23,066 nucleotides of DNA, from positions 241,667-264,732 of the forward strand of contig BLXT01002950.1 in the NCBI GenBank assembly GCA_019648995.1, written 5' to 3'. Below, one piece after another: positions 1-10,821 of the stretch. The notes below the pieces were generated by a model, which was not told the DNA's origin, did not search any database, and saw only the letters and a list, made by a program, of their open reading frames with translations. Origin of the DNA: Plakobranchus ocellatus. Its lineage: Eukaryota > Mollusca > Gastropoda > Plakobranchidae. Positions within the stretch are counted from its first letter, which is position 1, and each line of letters starts with the position of its first letter. The translations under genes were made by a program, and so were the position numbers.

Positions 1-61
1 TGAGAGAAAGTGAAAAGTAGAAACCTGATATCACCGATAAATGATGAATTGGATGACAACT

Positions 62-64
<3 letters not shown>

Positions 65-108
<44 letters not shown>

Positions 109-174
109 TCTCTCTCTATCTATCTATCTATCTCCCTCTCTCTCTCTTTCTTTCTTTCTCTCATTTCTCTCACA
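65..174. repeat. (CT)n microsatellite
   Basis: A near-pure CT run at 65-117 continues as ctat and cttt variants to about 174. The Ser/Leu-rich reading frame across it is a product of the repeat. Confidence 0.95.
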
Positions 175-460
175 CCAGTTTTTATCCAAGACAATGTTAT
201 TATTGATTTTCCATCATGTGCATTTTTTCCTGTTTTACATAAAAAGACAAAAACAAGTTTCAAATAGAATAAGAGTGGTTTGCAAAAAAAGGTACGTGGG
301 TCCAACGCTTGGTCCAAGCATTAGAAGACCAAAAGTAGGATCTTGATTGTTCTAGGCAAACGACATTATGGGGTAGTTAACTATTGCAAACTCTTGACAG
401 ACTTTATTTTTGTTGGGTCTTAAGAAACCTAATTACCCATTTAAGGGTGACACAGAGGAG

Positions 461-545
461 CATTGAAAAAAGACTGAACTGTGTTTCGAACCTCGAACTT
501 GCTAGCCAACTGCCCTACCAAGTAAGCCATTTCTCCTCTTATGAG
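461..545 (-). mobile_element. Decayed tRNA-derived SINE head, minus strand
   Basis: Read on the minus strand, the A box TGGCTTACTTGG (518-529) matches 11 of 12 consensus positions. The B box GGTTCGAAACA (482-492) matches the core GGTTCGAA. The spacing of about 25 bases is short, and no tRNA stem is complete, so a functional tRNA gene is unlikely. Confidence 0.45.
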
Positions 546-1714
546 GAATCCTAAAACAAAATGCGAAATAAAAAAGGTGCTTGGGTTACATGCAAAACTG
601 ATAGCTGATAAAGTAGCGATTTCCAGAAAAATGGCGTAACATTCGGCCGTCTTCAGCTGTATAAAATAAATGCCTAAGTCAGATCTCGTTGTTTTAAAAA
701 CAAAAAACAACAACACAAAAAGCTGCTTTGTTTGAACATTTTAAAAAGATTTTAATGTTGTTTTTCATGATAATTTTAGTATTTTATGAAAATCCAACAA
801 CACGATCGCAATAACTGACATAGGCATTTATGTACATTACAACTTATGACTTAAGCGTTTTATAGAAGGCGTTTAAGACATGACAAGGATAATAACATAT
901 TTCAATCACAAAAACATCATTGGGTATACAGTCTGGACGAATAATAGGCCAATGTATCACAAGACATTTATTTGATTTCAAAAGACATTTTTTGTCTCAC
1001 AAGATCAAACACTATTTAAATGAAACAAAAAAGGATAATTGAAATTGCTTCACTTGTCACTTGGCTGCGAAAATAAAAAAAATTCATAAAACATCATCGA
1101 TTTAATTGCAAAAGACAGGTTTATTAACACTCTGTTCTCACAAGAATAAAATCAAAATTATTGTAAAACCAAGAACAAGAATCGCGTCTTTTTTAAAATA
1201 TATCCATAATTAAAATATGACGAACTGAATTCATTTATGATAACCATGCCTTTAATTTTACGTTTGTCTTTCAAAAGGAAAACATGTACATGTATTAATC
1301 ACTTACTAAAACTGAACAACAGTTGCGGTGCTAACTCTGAACTTGTAAAAAGATCATTTTTATTCATGGGAGATGTTGTCAAAATAGTGGTGGACATGTG
1401 GTGGCATTACTGATTTCAGTTCCATTAGATCTGCAAATTTTCTGGCTTTGATTCCTCTTCTGTTGGGAAAAAGAAGTTTCCAGTTTTTCTCATTTTCTTT
1501 TTCATGCGCCCTTTTACAATTGTATTGTTCTATTCTCTCTCTTAATATTTAGCGGGATTTTGGAAGTTTACACGCATAAACCTTTTCATTTACCTCATGT
1601 TTTCCAAGCCTTAAAAAGAAAAATATTGTCAAGGAAGAATTGGCTTTGTAATTTGGAAATTCTTTAAGGCAGTTCAGTATACACAGTGACACTGTGTGAC
1701 AATTTGTAACTTAC

Positions 1715-3200
1715 TTTACCATCTTTAAAGCATAAATCTTTAATATACGAAACTGTATGACCTCCTGCCTATTTACCAGGTCTGATAGAACAGAAACAGA
1801 CATTTTGAGAGAGGCAAAATATTTCTGAACGGTAAAGGACTTGGACATAATAAGGGTTTTTTTACATGCAGTTCTCATCAAGGGAGCATACTTGGGGAAT
1901 TTAGACATCTGTTTTGGAAATGTGCCTTTCAATTGTACTATGAACAGTCACACTCCATTTGAGTGTGACCACTGATCATATACTTTGAGAAATTTGGATG
2001 TTCATCTCCAAAGACAAGTGATGATACACAATAGCAAGTGTGCACCGGTTCTGGTAATCATAGCCATCACTCCAAATAGAGATGGTAGATCAGTGCGGGC
2101 TCTCTGTAACAACCTTCTTAAAATGCTCATTGAAAAAAACAAAACATGCGAACATGTCACTGCTTGAATACCCTTCTGTTTCATCCAAGACATAACAGAA
2201 ACTATTTTTATACTTAAGATCATACAATGTGATGGTGTGCTCTTGTAATTTTGTTATATAATACATGACGTTTGCATTCATTTCAAAACAAAGCAAAACA
2301 GCTTGCAGGTTAGCTGTCCATACAGAATGTGCAGGATTCTCATTATCTTTGTCAAATGACTTAGACTCGCTGGCTTGGTCTTTGTCAGAGATATTTTTAT
2401 TTTGCTCCTCTTCACTTGTGCCGCCAAATTTTAATTTTATGCAGCGGCTGTACTGATCCTTTTTGGAATAAAAATAGAACAAATATGTTTGAAAAAATAA
2501 TTTCTGAATATGGATAACCCAAGCATTATATTCTTTTTTTCACGAGCATCTTTTTTATAGGCATCAAACAAATCAGTAAACCGTGTTCCAGGAAACAGTG
2601 CTTTTTTTGGTTTCGTATGATGGGACATTCCTACAATATTGACTATCTACTGTGGGTAGGGAATTTATCCAGGAGACTAAAAAGTTAATATCATCACCAG
2701 ATGTTCTGGCTATCAAACCAGACTGTGGGGCTTTACTTTTGCTTTCTACAATGGTGCTTTCTGTATCGCCCTGCTGTATTTTTTCTACCTGATAGCTATT
2801 GACATATGATGACATTGACGGACAATCCCCAAGCTTTGCAAGCTGAGGATGCACAAGCAGGGCTTTTTTTATTTAGTTTCTTTAAGTTTTCCAGGTGTTT
2901 TGAAATGCTCAATATCTTTTATTTTTTCTGGACAGCATCTTTTCACTGAGATCTTAGGTTTTCTCCTCTTTTTACCTCTGTGCACAGGCTGTGACTCAGT
3001 TACAGATAGTTGCTCAGATGCTTGCTGCATAGGCTGAATGGCTCTGTGTTCATCATCATCTTCCACAGAATCTGAAGAAGAGACCAAGTTGTCAGTGGGT
3101 TGAAAAGTCTCAACTACGGGATCATCATTATCATCTTTGAAAAGGAAAGGGCTTGATTCCTGATCCTGTTGTAACGAATTATTCCTGTTGTACTGGTGAT
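1715..3200 (-). pseudogene. Broken DDE-like transposase gene remnant
   Basis: Frame-hopping translation of the minus strand gives a series of segments. In order they are an acidic region then basic GKKRRKP (about 3180-2960), SWINSLPTVDSQYCR (2630-2677), an acidic linker, IWSDGYDYQNR (2045-2077), GHTQMECD (1947-1970), and SIRPGK followed by a stop (1772-1789). From memory, the WSDG.xYQNR, GHTQMECD and IRPGK motifs belong to a transposase-like family found in many invertebrate genomes. I cannot give its formal name. Several stops and frame changes show it is inactive. Its order and spacing fit a single gene read toward lower coordinates. Confidence 0.6.
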
Positions 3201-3904
3201 GCAGGCAATATTATCTGGCTGTGTCTCACATCCTTTCTAAATGAAGTTTGTGTACCTAGATCAGCATCTGTCGACGAATAGATTATTAAGCATAATATTT
3301 AGGTAAACAGTAAAGAAAAAAATATAATTTTATTAATATCTACATTTCATTAACATAATTATTTACTTATCTTATACGATATTTATTTCACTCAGATCAA
3401 TGCTTTAAATAACTGCATGTTTCTCCAGGAACTATGAAAAACAGTTTTAAAAAGCAAAATACATGAAAAAGATACGCCTACCAGTAAACAATACCGAATT
3501 GATGAAATTTCGGGCTTTTCGTAGTGCAGAAGTATTTTTAAACAGCATTGTAAGCTTGTCAAGTTTGAGTCCTATGGTGGTCCTAAATTCTACCCACTGG
3601 CTCAGCGGAGGTCAAATAGGGCTTCATATCACTCAGAAAAAACTAACTGCACCACACGAAAATCAAATAGAGTTGCCTAGCCGTAGATACTGGAGGAGAA
3701 AGTGTTGTGAAAGTCTTCTCGCCATTTCCAACATTCCAAGTAACCTAGGTCATTTGTGAATCAGCTGTAAAATGTAGCAGTTAAATGATCAACTGTTATT
3801 TTTATTTACTTGTTTTTTTTCATTCCGTGGTAAAACATGAACTATTATAGGGGTTATAAATTGAAATTTAGCAGCACAAAGTGATAATCACAATAGACAT
3901 TCTA

Positions 3905-4027
3905 AAGTTTCGATTTCAGTAAATTTTGATGGGTTAAAGACATTAAACCTACCTGAAGAGTCTCGAAAATCGATAAGTTTCGATTTCAGTAAATTTTGAT
4001 GGGTTAAAGACATTAAACCTACCTGAA
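3905..4027. repeat. Perfect 53-bp direct repeat, 70-bp period
   Basis: Positions 3905-3957 and 3975-4027 are identical over 53 bases, separated by 17 bases. Each copy carries the reverse complement of CAG|GTAGGT, so the duplication doubles a minus-strand splice donor at the end of the putative first exon of the transposon. The perfect identity points to a recent local duplication. Confidence 0.85.
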
Positions 4028-4110
4028 AAGTTTTGGATTGCACCAAAATCACTTAACAATTTTGTAACATCTTCACATGTAAATAACCGATCGGCTTTGT
4101 TGGCAGCCAT
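4023..4110 (-). CDS. Likely first coding exon of the transposon gene (decayed gene)
   Basis: An ATG at 4110-4108 opens 29 codons plus one base (MAANKADRLFTCEDVTKLL...), ending at TTTTCAG|GTAGGT, a good donor on the minus strand. It lies inside the right end of the transposon and upstream of the transposase remnant on the same strand, so it is probably that gene's first exon. The downstream half including the donor sequence is repeated 70 bp away (see the direct repeat). The product is not recognised on its own. Confidence 0.4.
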
Positions 4111-4160
4111 TTTTTAAATCCAAAACAAAAGGTTGAAATGTCTATGTCTTAATATTTGAC

Positions 4161-4196
4161 TTAGGCATTTTCAAAGTATGGGCTTTGAAATGCCTA
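4161..4196. repeat. Hairpin in the subterminal region of the transposon
   Basis: ttaggcattttcaaag is followed, after six bases, by ctttgaaatgcctaa. The pairing is complete apart from one missing base. The stem contains part of the terminal repeat word, so it may be a transposase-binding subterminal palindrome. Confidence 0.5.
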
Positions 4197-4356
4197 ATCA
4201 TGTCACTGACTTAGGCACAAGTGTGTTTAAAGTAATAATAACCATTTTGGTTATAATAACCTGATGCTATTTTTAGAGATGACGGAGAAGCAGCCATTGG
4301 TTTTAGTGAGATATTTACCGCCAAACCACCAAAAAAAAAAAAATGACTTAGGCATT

Positions 4357-7300
4357 GATCTTAGACAGATGACGAAATGCCGAAAATACCACTTGAAAAA
4401 TGCAGGGAATGAAATGAATAAGGTGTGTACTTGAACTCACAATAATCTGAACATCAACAGGATTGGAAGTTATCATAATGCTTGCTGGGAAAGTGAGTGC
4501 TATTACATTATTAGAAACCATTAGACCTAGAAGATTCACTCCAAGATAATAAATGATCGGTTTTGATTTGTTTTTCTTTGATTTAGTTTGCAAAAATTTA
4601 TAAAAAGTTAGAATAGATATCTAGATCTTGAATTCAGATCAGACTTGAAACCCGAATTCGGATCTGGTTTTTATGTATGCAAATCTTGGTTTTATATTAA
4701 GTTAGAATTTACATTTTTTATCTAAAGTAAGATGTACTTTATGGACCATTTCTTTTAAACCAAAGGCAATCTAGATCTATTTAGATCATTTTCACTTACA
4801 GGTCCTCAAACTAGTACTAGATTATTATTATTATCAAAACAGCTCGAAGTACAAGCTCGATCTATGGTCGGTATGAAAATGTAATAATATAAAATATAAT
4901 AGATATAATATGTTCACCATGTAGAATTACATACAACTTATTATTTTTAAAGATGTAATAACCTTTATGGCAGTACATAGAAAACTTCTGAATAATCTAA
5001 TATCGCGGTATAGGCATTGTAACTTAATAATGAATTACTCTGAAATAGTTTATTGTATTAAATGGAATTAAGGTTTATTTGAGAAAAAATGTCTGTGGCC
5101 GTTAATCACGCTGTTACACACAGGCATCAGAACTACATTTCATAACAAACTTTGCAAGAATTAGAAAGTTTTTGAACATATCAACATTTAGGGCATCACA
5201 AAATCTTATAAGTTTTGTTGTTGTTGCTCTTGTTCTTGTTTAAACAAGATAAAAGACTCCTTTCTTTATTGAGTGTAGTGCAGTAAAACATAATAATAAA
5301 TGTGATTCATCATAAAAGCGTTTGAGTCACAACGTTTTCAGATATTACTCTCTCTCTCTCTCACATCAGCTCTCATTAGGTTAACAGGTAAGGTTTTCGA
5401 TCTAAGAAATGTAATCTAACTGCATTTATTGTTGCAAGCACAAAATGTGTTGAGCAAAGTAAGTAACCTTTGGTTTAGGGTTGCAATCTAAAGATAGTGC
5501 ACATAATTTGTCACTTACCTCTGGTTGGTTGATTTTTTTTTTTTTTTTTTGCTGTAAACTGCCATGGCAGCACCGCACAATCTTTGCTTTCGCAGCCCCT
5601 CTCCTTCCCACACCCCTCTAAAAACATTTCTGACAAACTGAAAATCCTTTCTTTAACTTTTCTTAAACCTCACAAGTAATTTTAGAGAACAATTTTAACT
5701 GGTAATGTGATTCTAAAGCATTTATGCTGCATAGAAATGTTTAATAGGTCTACAAAATTCTGTGAACTCAAATAGGCCTAGTGAAGAGATTATGGGCCTA
5801 GATCTAATGGAGCACTCTACAACATTTTACATTTAATGCTCCTCTTGGGCAAAACAAAACACCACACCAAGTTAAGGTCGTTGAAAAAAGGCATCACCGC
5901 TAAAAAATTTTTGGCCTTACCCAAAGGTTATTCCCAAACGCAGAGGTATTGCACTTTAAAAACATTTTTTTTTAAATTTTATTTTGTGTTTAACATTTAA
6001 AAAGTAAGTCATTTGAACATTCCGTACACGTAAACCGAGACATTGAATTCAATCACTATATTATCATCTTATTCATTTGAAGACTATTTTGCATTTTAAA
6101 ATCTGATAACGCTTGATTTACATCGAATGATGGATCTAACACCTTGAAGGATGTAACAACTGTCACGCAATAAAACTGAAGACAGACAGCATAAAAATAT
6201 GGCAAGGGTTGAAACACGCGATAAAAAGTAATAACAGACTCGAAGACAAGTTTATTCAGCAGAGTGTCAGAAAGTTTCGTCGCTATGGTTAAATATGCTT
6301 CTTAAGTTCGCTTATGCCATCTTGTTTTCTTTCTACAACGCCCGAGAAAGCAGTCTAGAAAAAATATAAGTAATTTAATTACAAGAAACAATAAAATCAA
6401 AACACGTCAAATTTAATAACGTTTCAGTCTCTATAATGGCCACAGTGGCTTTGTTTGTTTGTTTGTTGTTGTTTTGTTTTGCAAGAGGCTCTTATTGAAA
6501 ATATACTAATTAATGCAGTTCTTCATCTCTTTTTCAGCATCAGATTCTGATTATTAACTTTTGTTACACCGATTAAAAAGTTCGCTTTTTTATTGTTTAG
6601 ACCTAAATTTAACCTCTAATGTTGATTTAGATCTCGGGTCTCTTGTTTGCATTGTTAGTTTTCCTAGTGACTTTTGTTAACAAACAACTTGAGGTAATTG
6701 TAACTTTAAAGACGAAGGAAAAAAATAATTAAAAATTGCTTGTTAAGAAAAGAGGAAACTGATCATTTCTTTTAGGGTGAAGATATAGTGTGGGCTAAAG
6801 TTTAGATTAATTGATTAGTATAACCATGTTAGATAATTTGAGCTTTTGACTACTTTTTCTTATCCACTTGTTCTTATAATTTTGATTTTGTGCTAAACTT
6901 CATGTTTGGGATTTCACTGGCTAAATAAAATGTTTCTTTTTAGTCTGTACAAGTTTAATCCTAGAAATGAAGACAAAAAGGTGGAGGCCTAAATATTTTT
7001 AGGTACATTATATGCTTTGAAGGCTTAAAGTGAATTTTAATTCTTTTATTTCAAATCCAGAACAAGCTGATGCACCAATTAAACAAATTTTTTTTGTTTT
7101 TTTTTTTTACTAAAACAATAACCCGTCTGAACGAAAAAGTAAGCCTACTCTATAAAGTTAATGATTATTTTAATATAAAACAGTTTTGTTTCATTACTCC
7201 ATTGACAAAAACACTTCTTTATTTCACACAATCCATTAAGTTGATTTTCTTTTAATTAAAAAAAAATTAAAGTCTATCATTTTAAAGTGTGAGCACTACA

Positions 7301-8689
7301 ACAAAAACTTTTCCGTCTAGGGAGAAAGAGCGTCAGAGGTCAAGCTATAATCTCTGAACCCAATATTTGCAAAACCTTAATAGTTTATCAACTATACATA
7401 TAAAAAAATTATCTTCATAAACAATACATCTCTCTCTTTTAAATAAATTGATGTTTTCATACGTCATAGTTACATAGGAAACAAGAAATAGTCGACTATA
7501 ACAACGCACAACATTTACATTGACTCTTTACAAATATGACCAGTTTAAACAAAATAACATAACTTGGCAATCTGACTAAACAAACTATGCAGTAACATAT
7601 GGCATTCGGCACGTGGTATGTGGCCTTGTTGGGCATTGGAATTATTTTAAAAGGCGACTTCCGACAATTTTGAAACAGCATACTGTGAGGGAAGCTTGAA
7701 AGACTTTCGATTTCATGAACAACTTGGCAACAATAATTTTTATTTTATTTTTTTTTACGATAAGAATAGCTTTTCTGTGTTTCACCCATGTTTGGAGCAT
7801 TCGACAATCTTCTTGGTCAATAGAAGGCGACGTAGACGCGTCGATTGGCTTTAGCGTAGACATATCTTTTATTCTTGCAAAGAAAATGAAAATGTTGTCA
7901 ACAAATGCGCCTTCTATTGAGCTATTCTCAATTTAAATAATCTGATATTAGAAAGAAAATTGAAAACATTATTGGAAACTACTGCATAATGATTTTAAAT
8001 TTATTGAAAATATTTTTAGACGCAAACATTAAACTCTTAATGCTATATATATATTCAGTCATATAATCATCCTTTTTATAATATGAATTACTATTATCTC
8101 TAAATTTATTTATATTATATTTATACAAGCTATATATGTTTCGTACCATTCTATTTCAGAAGATTGAACAGGCAACGATGCCGGTTGAGAGGAAGAAAAA
8201 GTGGTTTATGTCCTCTTTATGATAATATTCTTAAAAAATATTCATTTCACCTCCAATAGAATGAGAATATTTTCTTTGTTCGTTTCATTGACGTCTATTA
8301 ATGAATTGAATTTGTGAACCAAACCATGTTTTGAAAATTATCTTCAAATAGACTGCGCTAAGATGATTTTTTTTTCAGAGCTGCATTACTTTATCTTCAT
8401 CAGAATGGTTTTCTAACTTTGCTCTTATTTTTATTTACACTAATAGTGAATTTTTTCCTCCATGTGACTGTTGCCATTATTCTGTGCAGGACATTAAAAA
8501 ATACCATTGCTTCGTATATCGATAAATTTTGTTTTATTCCTTAAACTTGTCTCATTTATCTCCTGTTCATTGATGCCTAACATTTTTGACGTTTTATACT
8601 TGACTCATACTTCCTCTAGCATAAATTCCCCTGCTAATCTAACGTAAGATAAATTTAGTTTTATTCCCAATTCCTCAAAAAGACCCAGA
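4357..8689. other. AT-rich stretch without a supported gene
   Basis: Reading frames here are short and look random. Visible content is limited to a T-run at 5533-5550, GTTT/GTT repeats near 6453-6480, short AT runs near 8045, and an imperfect inverted repeat around two GAATTC sites near 4630-4660. A frame at 7715-7936 starts with a hydrophobic stretch, but nothing else supports it. The speculative 18-nt exon at 5370 lies here. If the micro-exon gene starts upstream, part of this stretch is its intron. Confidence 0.6.
5370..5387 (+). CDS. Speculative 18-nt upstream micro-exon
   Basis: A CT-rich tract ending in cacatcag is followed by 18 nt and then by ACAG|GTAAGG, an excellent donor. In phase 1 it reads LIRLT, and its final G would join GA of exon A to give Gly. 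The phase, a length divisible by three and both splice sites fit the gene. The CT microsatellite may mimic a polypyrimidine tract, though, and the peptide is too short to compare. Confidence 0.25.
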
Positions 8690-8899
8690 GTTATGAATAC
8701 TTTGATAATAAAATTATCTGCTGGAAGTATACAGCCAACGAAATTGTTGAATTCAAGTTTCATGTCTGAAAATTCATAATGTATTTTTTCTCTTTCATGG
8801 TTTAAGGAAAAGGCTTATAACACTCATAAAAAACAACAATGTATAATGTCGGTTTCCATACCAAAACATTCAATTTTCAATATTTATTTCTCATTCAAG

Positions 8900-8926
8900 A
8901 TATGAGTGATAATTCACTTCAATATT
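8900..8926 (+). pseudogene. Probable fossil copy of micro-exon A/B
   Basis: This 27-nt stretch lies between an AAG acceptor and GTAAGA and is open in phase 1. The sequence before it (8750-8899) matches that before exons A and B, including a shared cactca(t/c)aa block about 50-70 bp upstream. It ends in T, so splicing to exon A (GA...) gives TGA, an immediate stop. The Arg/Ser/Cys character is also gone. It therefore looks like an inactivated third copy of the A/B unit. Confidence 0.35.
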
Positions 8927-9257
8927 GTAAGAGGTCTTTCCTTTTCGGAAAAGCGCCAAGATGGAAAGAGATATTTGATCTCAACATCTATTTTAATCGT
9001 CAGAAATTTCCACTTGATATAACTTTCAATAAATATGAGTTTCTCTCCTTTTTTTTATAATGAAAGAAAAACTTTAGACCCCGATATCTGAAAAAAAGGT
9101 GTATGAGTTGATATGGCAGGGTGGCCAATTTCGTTAAAGAGCTTTAACTCTTTTCATGTCCAGTTGAATTTTATTATTTTTTTTGCAGAAAAAAATGCAG
9201 ATGAGGGTAAAGTGAAGTAGATTTTTCCAGGTTAAAACCGACAGGGGAAATTTCCAA

Positions 9258-9265
9258 ATATATAT

Positions 9266-9299
<34 letters not shown>
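9258..9299. repeat. (AT)n microsatellite, palindromic
   Basis: Two AT runs flank a central aaa, able to fold into a hairpin. It lies in the interval between the fossil exon and exon A. Confidence 0.95.
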
Positions 9300-9683
9300 T
9301 GTTTAGAGAAAAACAATAAAAAGACAAACTTACTTCATTTATTAAAATAGAATATTTCAAATTATACATATCATTAAAACATAATACTTTTGTCCTATCT
9401 TTTCAGATGGAATAAGAACAATCGTTAGATTAACATTGTTTTCGTTGAAATGATATTCATACAGCCCGAATAGCTGAAGCGTCAGGACCCTCGAAACTGT
9501 TTCATTCAAGCTTATTGGCTGAACACTCAATAATGTAATGATCACCATTTTCTAGTATAAAGCACAGTAATAAGAAGAACGCCTCTGTCAATTGACTAGG
9601 CAAAGTCCGGGATGAAACTTAGAAGCAACACTCACAAGCACGGTTAATGTTTTTCTTTTTAATTATTTATTTTTTTTTTTTAG

Positions 9684-9731
9684 GATCATCATGCCGTGAA
9701 TCAAAGAGTAGGAGCTACCCAGTACGTAGTG
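9684..9731 (+). CDS. Micro-exon A (48 nt, phase 1-1)
   Basis: A long T-run ending in TAG precedes the exon and GTAAGC follows it. In phase 1 it reads SSCRESKSRSYPVRS with no stop; the other frames contain stops. It is the same length as exon B and shares SSCR-x-S and P-V with it. The flanking intron sequence is also alignable to that of exon B, so the two arose by segmental duplication. The last base (G) joins GA of exon B to give Gly. The first codon is completed by an upstream exon that I could not place. Confidence 0.78.
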
Positions 9732-9935
9732 GTAAGCAAAGAAAACATGCCAATATGTTTCATCTCCGATTTCACACCAAAAACTTTCAATTTTTACTCG
9801 TTTTTTAATTCAATATAATTCTAATAACTTACTTTTTAAATTATTATAGCACTGTAGCAAGACGCTTCTTTTAAGAGTCGAAGAAAGAGAGGAGACAAAG
9901 ATGTGATCTTTGATCTCTACAATCATTATAGAGAT

Positions 9936-10080
9936 TGTGAGTGGCACAGTGGGTAGCAGACCCACCCTGAGATCTGCAGGAAACCTCTTTTCTGGGTTCG
10001 AGCCCCGCCGCCAGCACCAGCACCGAAAACGTGAAATGACCTTGTTGCACACTGGGAATATACAAGAAAACCAAATAAAC
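9936..10080 (+). mobile_element. tRNA-derived SINE, plus strand
   Basis: The A box TGGCACAGTGGG (9942-9953) fits TRGYNNARNNGG exactly. The B box GGTTCGAGCCC (9995-10005) is also perfect. The sequence is GC-richer than its surroundings and lies in the intron between exons A and B. I find no acceptor-stem pairing of a working tRNA. It interrupts copy A of the segmental duplication and is missing from copy B, which fits insertion after duplication. The ends are approximate. Confidence 0.6.
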
Positions 10081-10773
10081 CATTTTAGTCTTAATAAAAA
10101 CTCACATAATTAAGAGTCGCGAATTTCTCTCCATTTTATCTAAAGAATATAGACGTAGATATTTGAAGACAGGTGTATGAGTTAATATGGTGCAATAAAC
10201 TTGCGTTTTAGAACCATAACTTTCTTAACTTTCAGTCTGGTGTATCGAACCTTTTAAAGGAAAAAAAATGAATAAGGGTAAAGACTTGGATTTTATGGAT
10301 AAAAACCTAAAGGTCACTTTACAAAAACCAAATTATTATAGTTTTAACCCTAGATCTAGTATTTCGTCAAAAGCTGCAACGTTGAGTGTGATATCATGAA
10401 TAATTCAAAATGTTTACATGATACATTCTTTCATGGCATTATCTGGTGACATGGGACAAGACAAACTAAAGAATAACATTTTGTCTCATTGAAATGATAT
10501 TTATTCAGCTCACCTGGTATTCAATAGCTGTAGAGACAGTTCTCATGAAACTTTACAATTAAACTTTCATGTGTAAAAACTCAGAATGTATTTATCTCGA
10601 CTTTCACTTAAGAAGTAAAGCAATATATTACAATAACAAGAAAAAAAAGCCTCTGTCGAATGACTAGGACAAGTCTGGAATAACACCTACAGGCAAAAAC
10701 TACTTCCATATTGATAGCATATGTCTATAGCACTCATAAAAATTTTATTGAATTTTTATTTATTTTTTTTAAG

Positions 10774-10821
10774 GATCGTCATGCCGAGGATCCACCGGTA
10801 GCAGACAGCCAGTCCACAGGT
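10774..10821 (+). CDS. Micro-exon B (48 nt, phase 1-1)
   Basis: The acceptor is a T-rich tract ending in AAG, a weaker class of 3' splice site. The donor chosen is GTAAGA at 10822. An alternative GT two bases earlier (10820) would break the frame, and alignment with exon A supports 48 nt. The peptide is SSCRGSTGSRQPVHR. It is the only exon in the set that ends in T, so the next exon must not begin with GA or AA or a stop codon forms. Exon C begins with CA and gives Ser. Confidence 0.78.

Larger units (their letters stand above)
671..4354 (-). mobile_element. Probable dead DNA transposon with short inverted ends
   Basis: The outer 13-mers aatgcctaagtca (669-681) and tgacttaggcatt (4344-4356) are exact inverted copies. 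Further copies lie just inside the right end (4157-4169 and 4207-4217), with a related inverted copy at 4191-4200, like subterminal repeats. All the transposase-like coding remnants (1730-4110, minus strand) lie between these ends. No target-site duplication is evident, so the exact ends are uncertain. The left 1 kb holds no coding signal and would be the 3' end of the element. Confidence 0.5.

Noticed and set aside
41..346. Ser/Leu-rich plus-strand frame
   Set aside because: Translation of a CT microsatellite; no other gene signal.
5450..5470. Possible exon before a GTAAGT at 5459
   Set aside because: No pyrimidine-rich acceptor upstream, and the possible lengths are not multiples of three.
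7715..7936. 73-codon frame starting with a signal-peptide-like hydrophobic stretch; considered as first exon of the micro-exon gene
   Set aside because: No good phase-1 donor inside it, and hydrophobic Phe/Ile-rich starts are common by chance in AT-rich DNA.
8159..8190. Acceptor-like ctatttcag at 8160 as an upstream micro-exon
   Set aside because: The phase-1 frame meets TGA at once and no proper donor follows.
9942..10005. Functional tRNA gene
   Set aside because: Pol III boxes are present but no acceptor or anticodon stem pairing could be traced; SINE is the better call. The same holds for the other tRNA-like heads.
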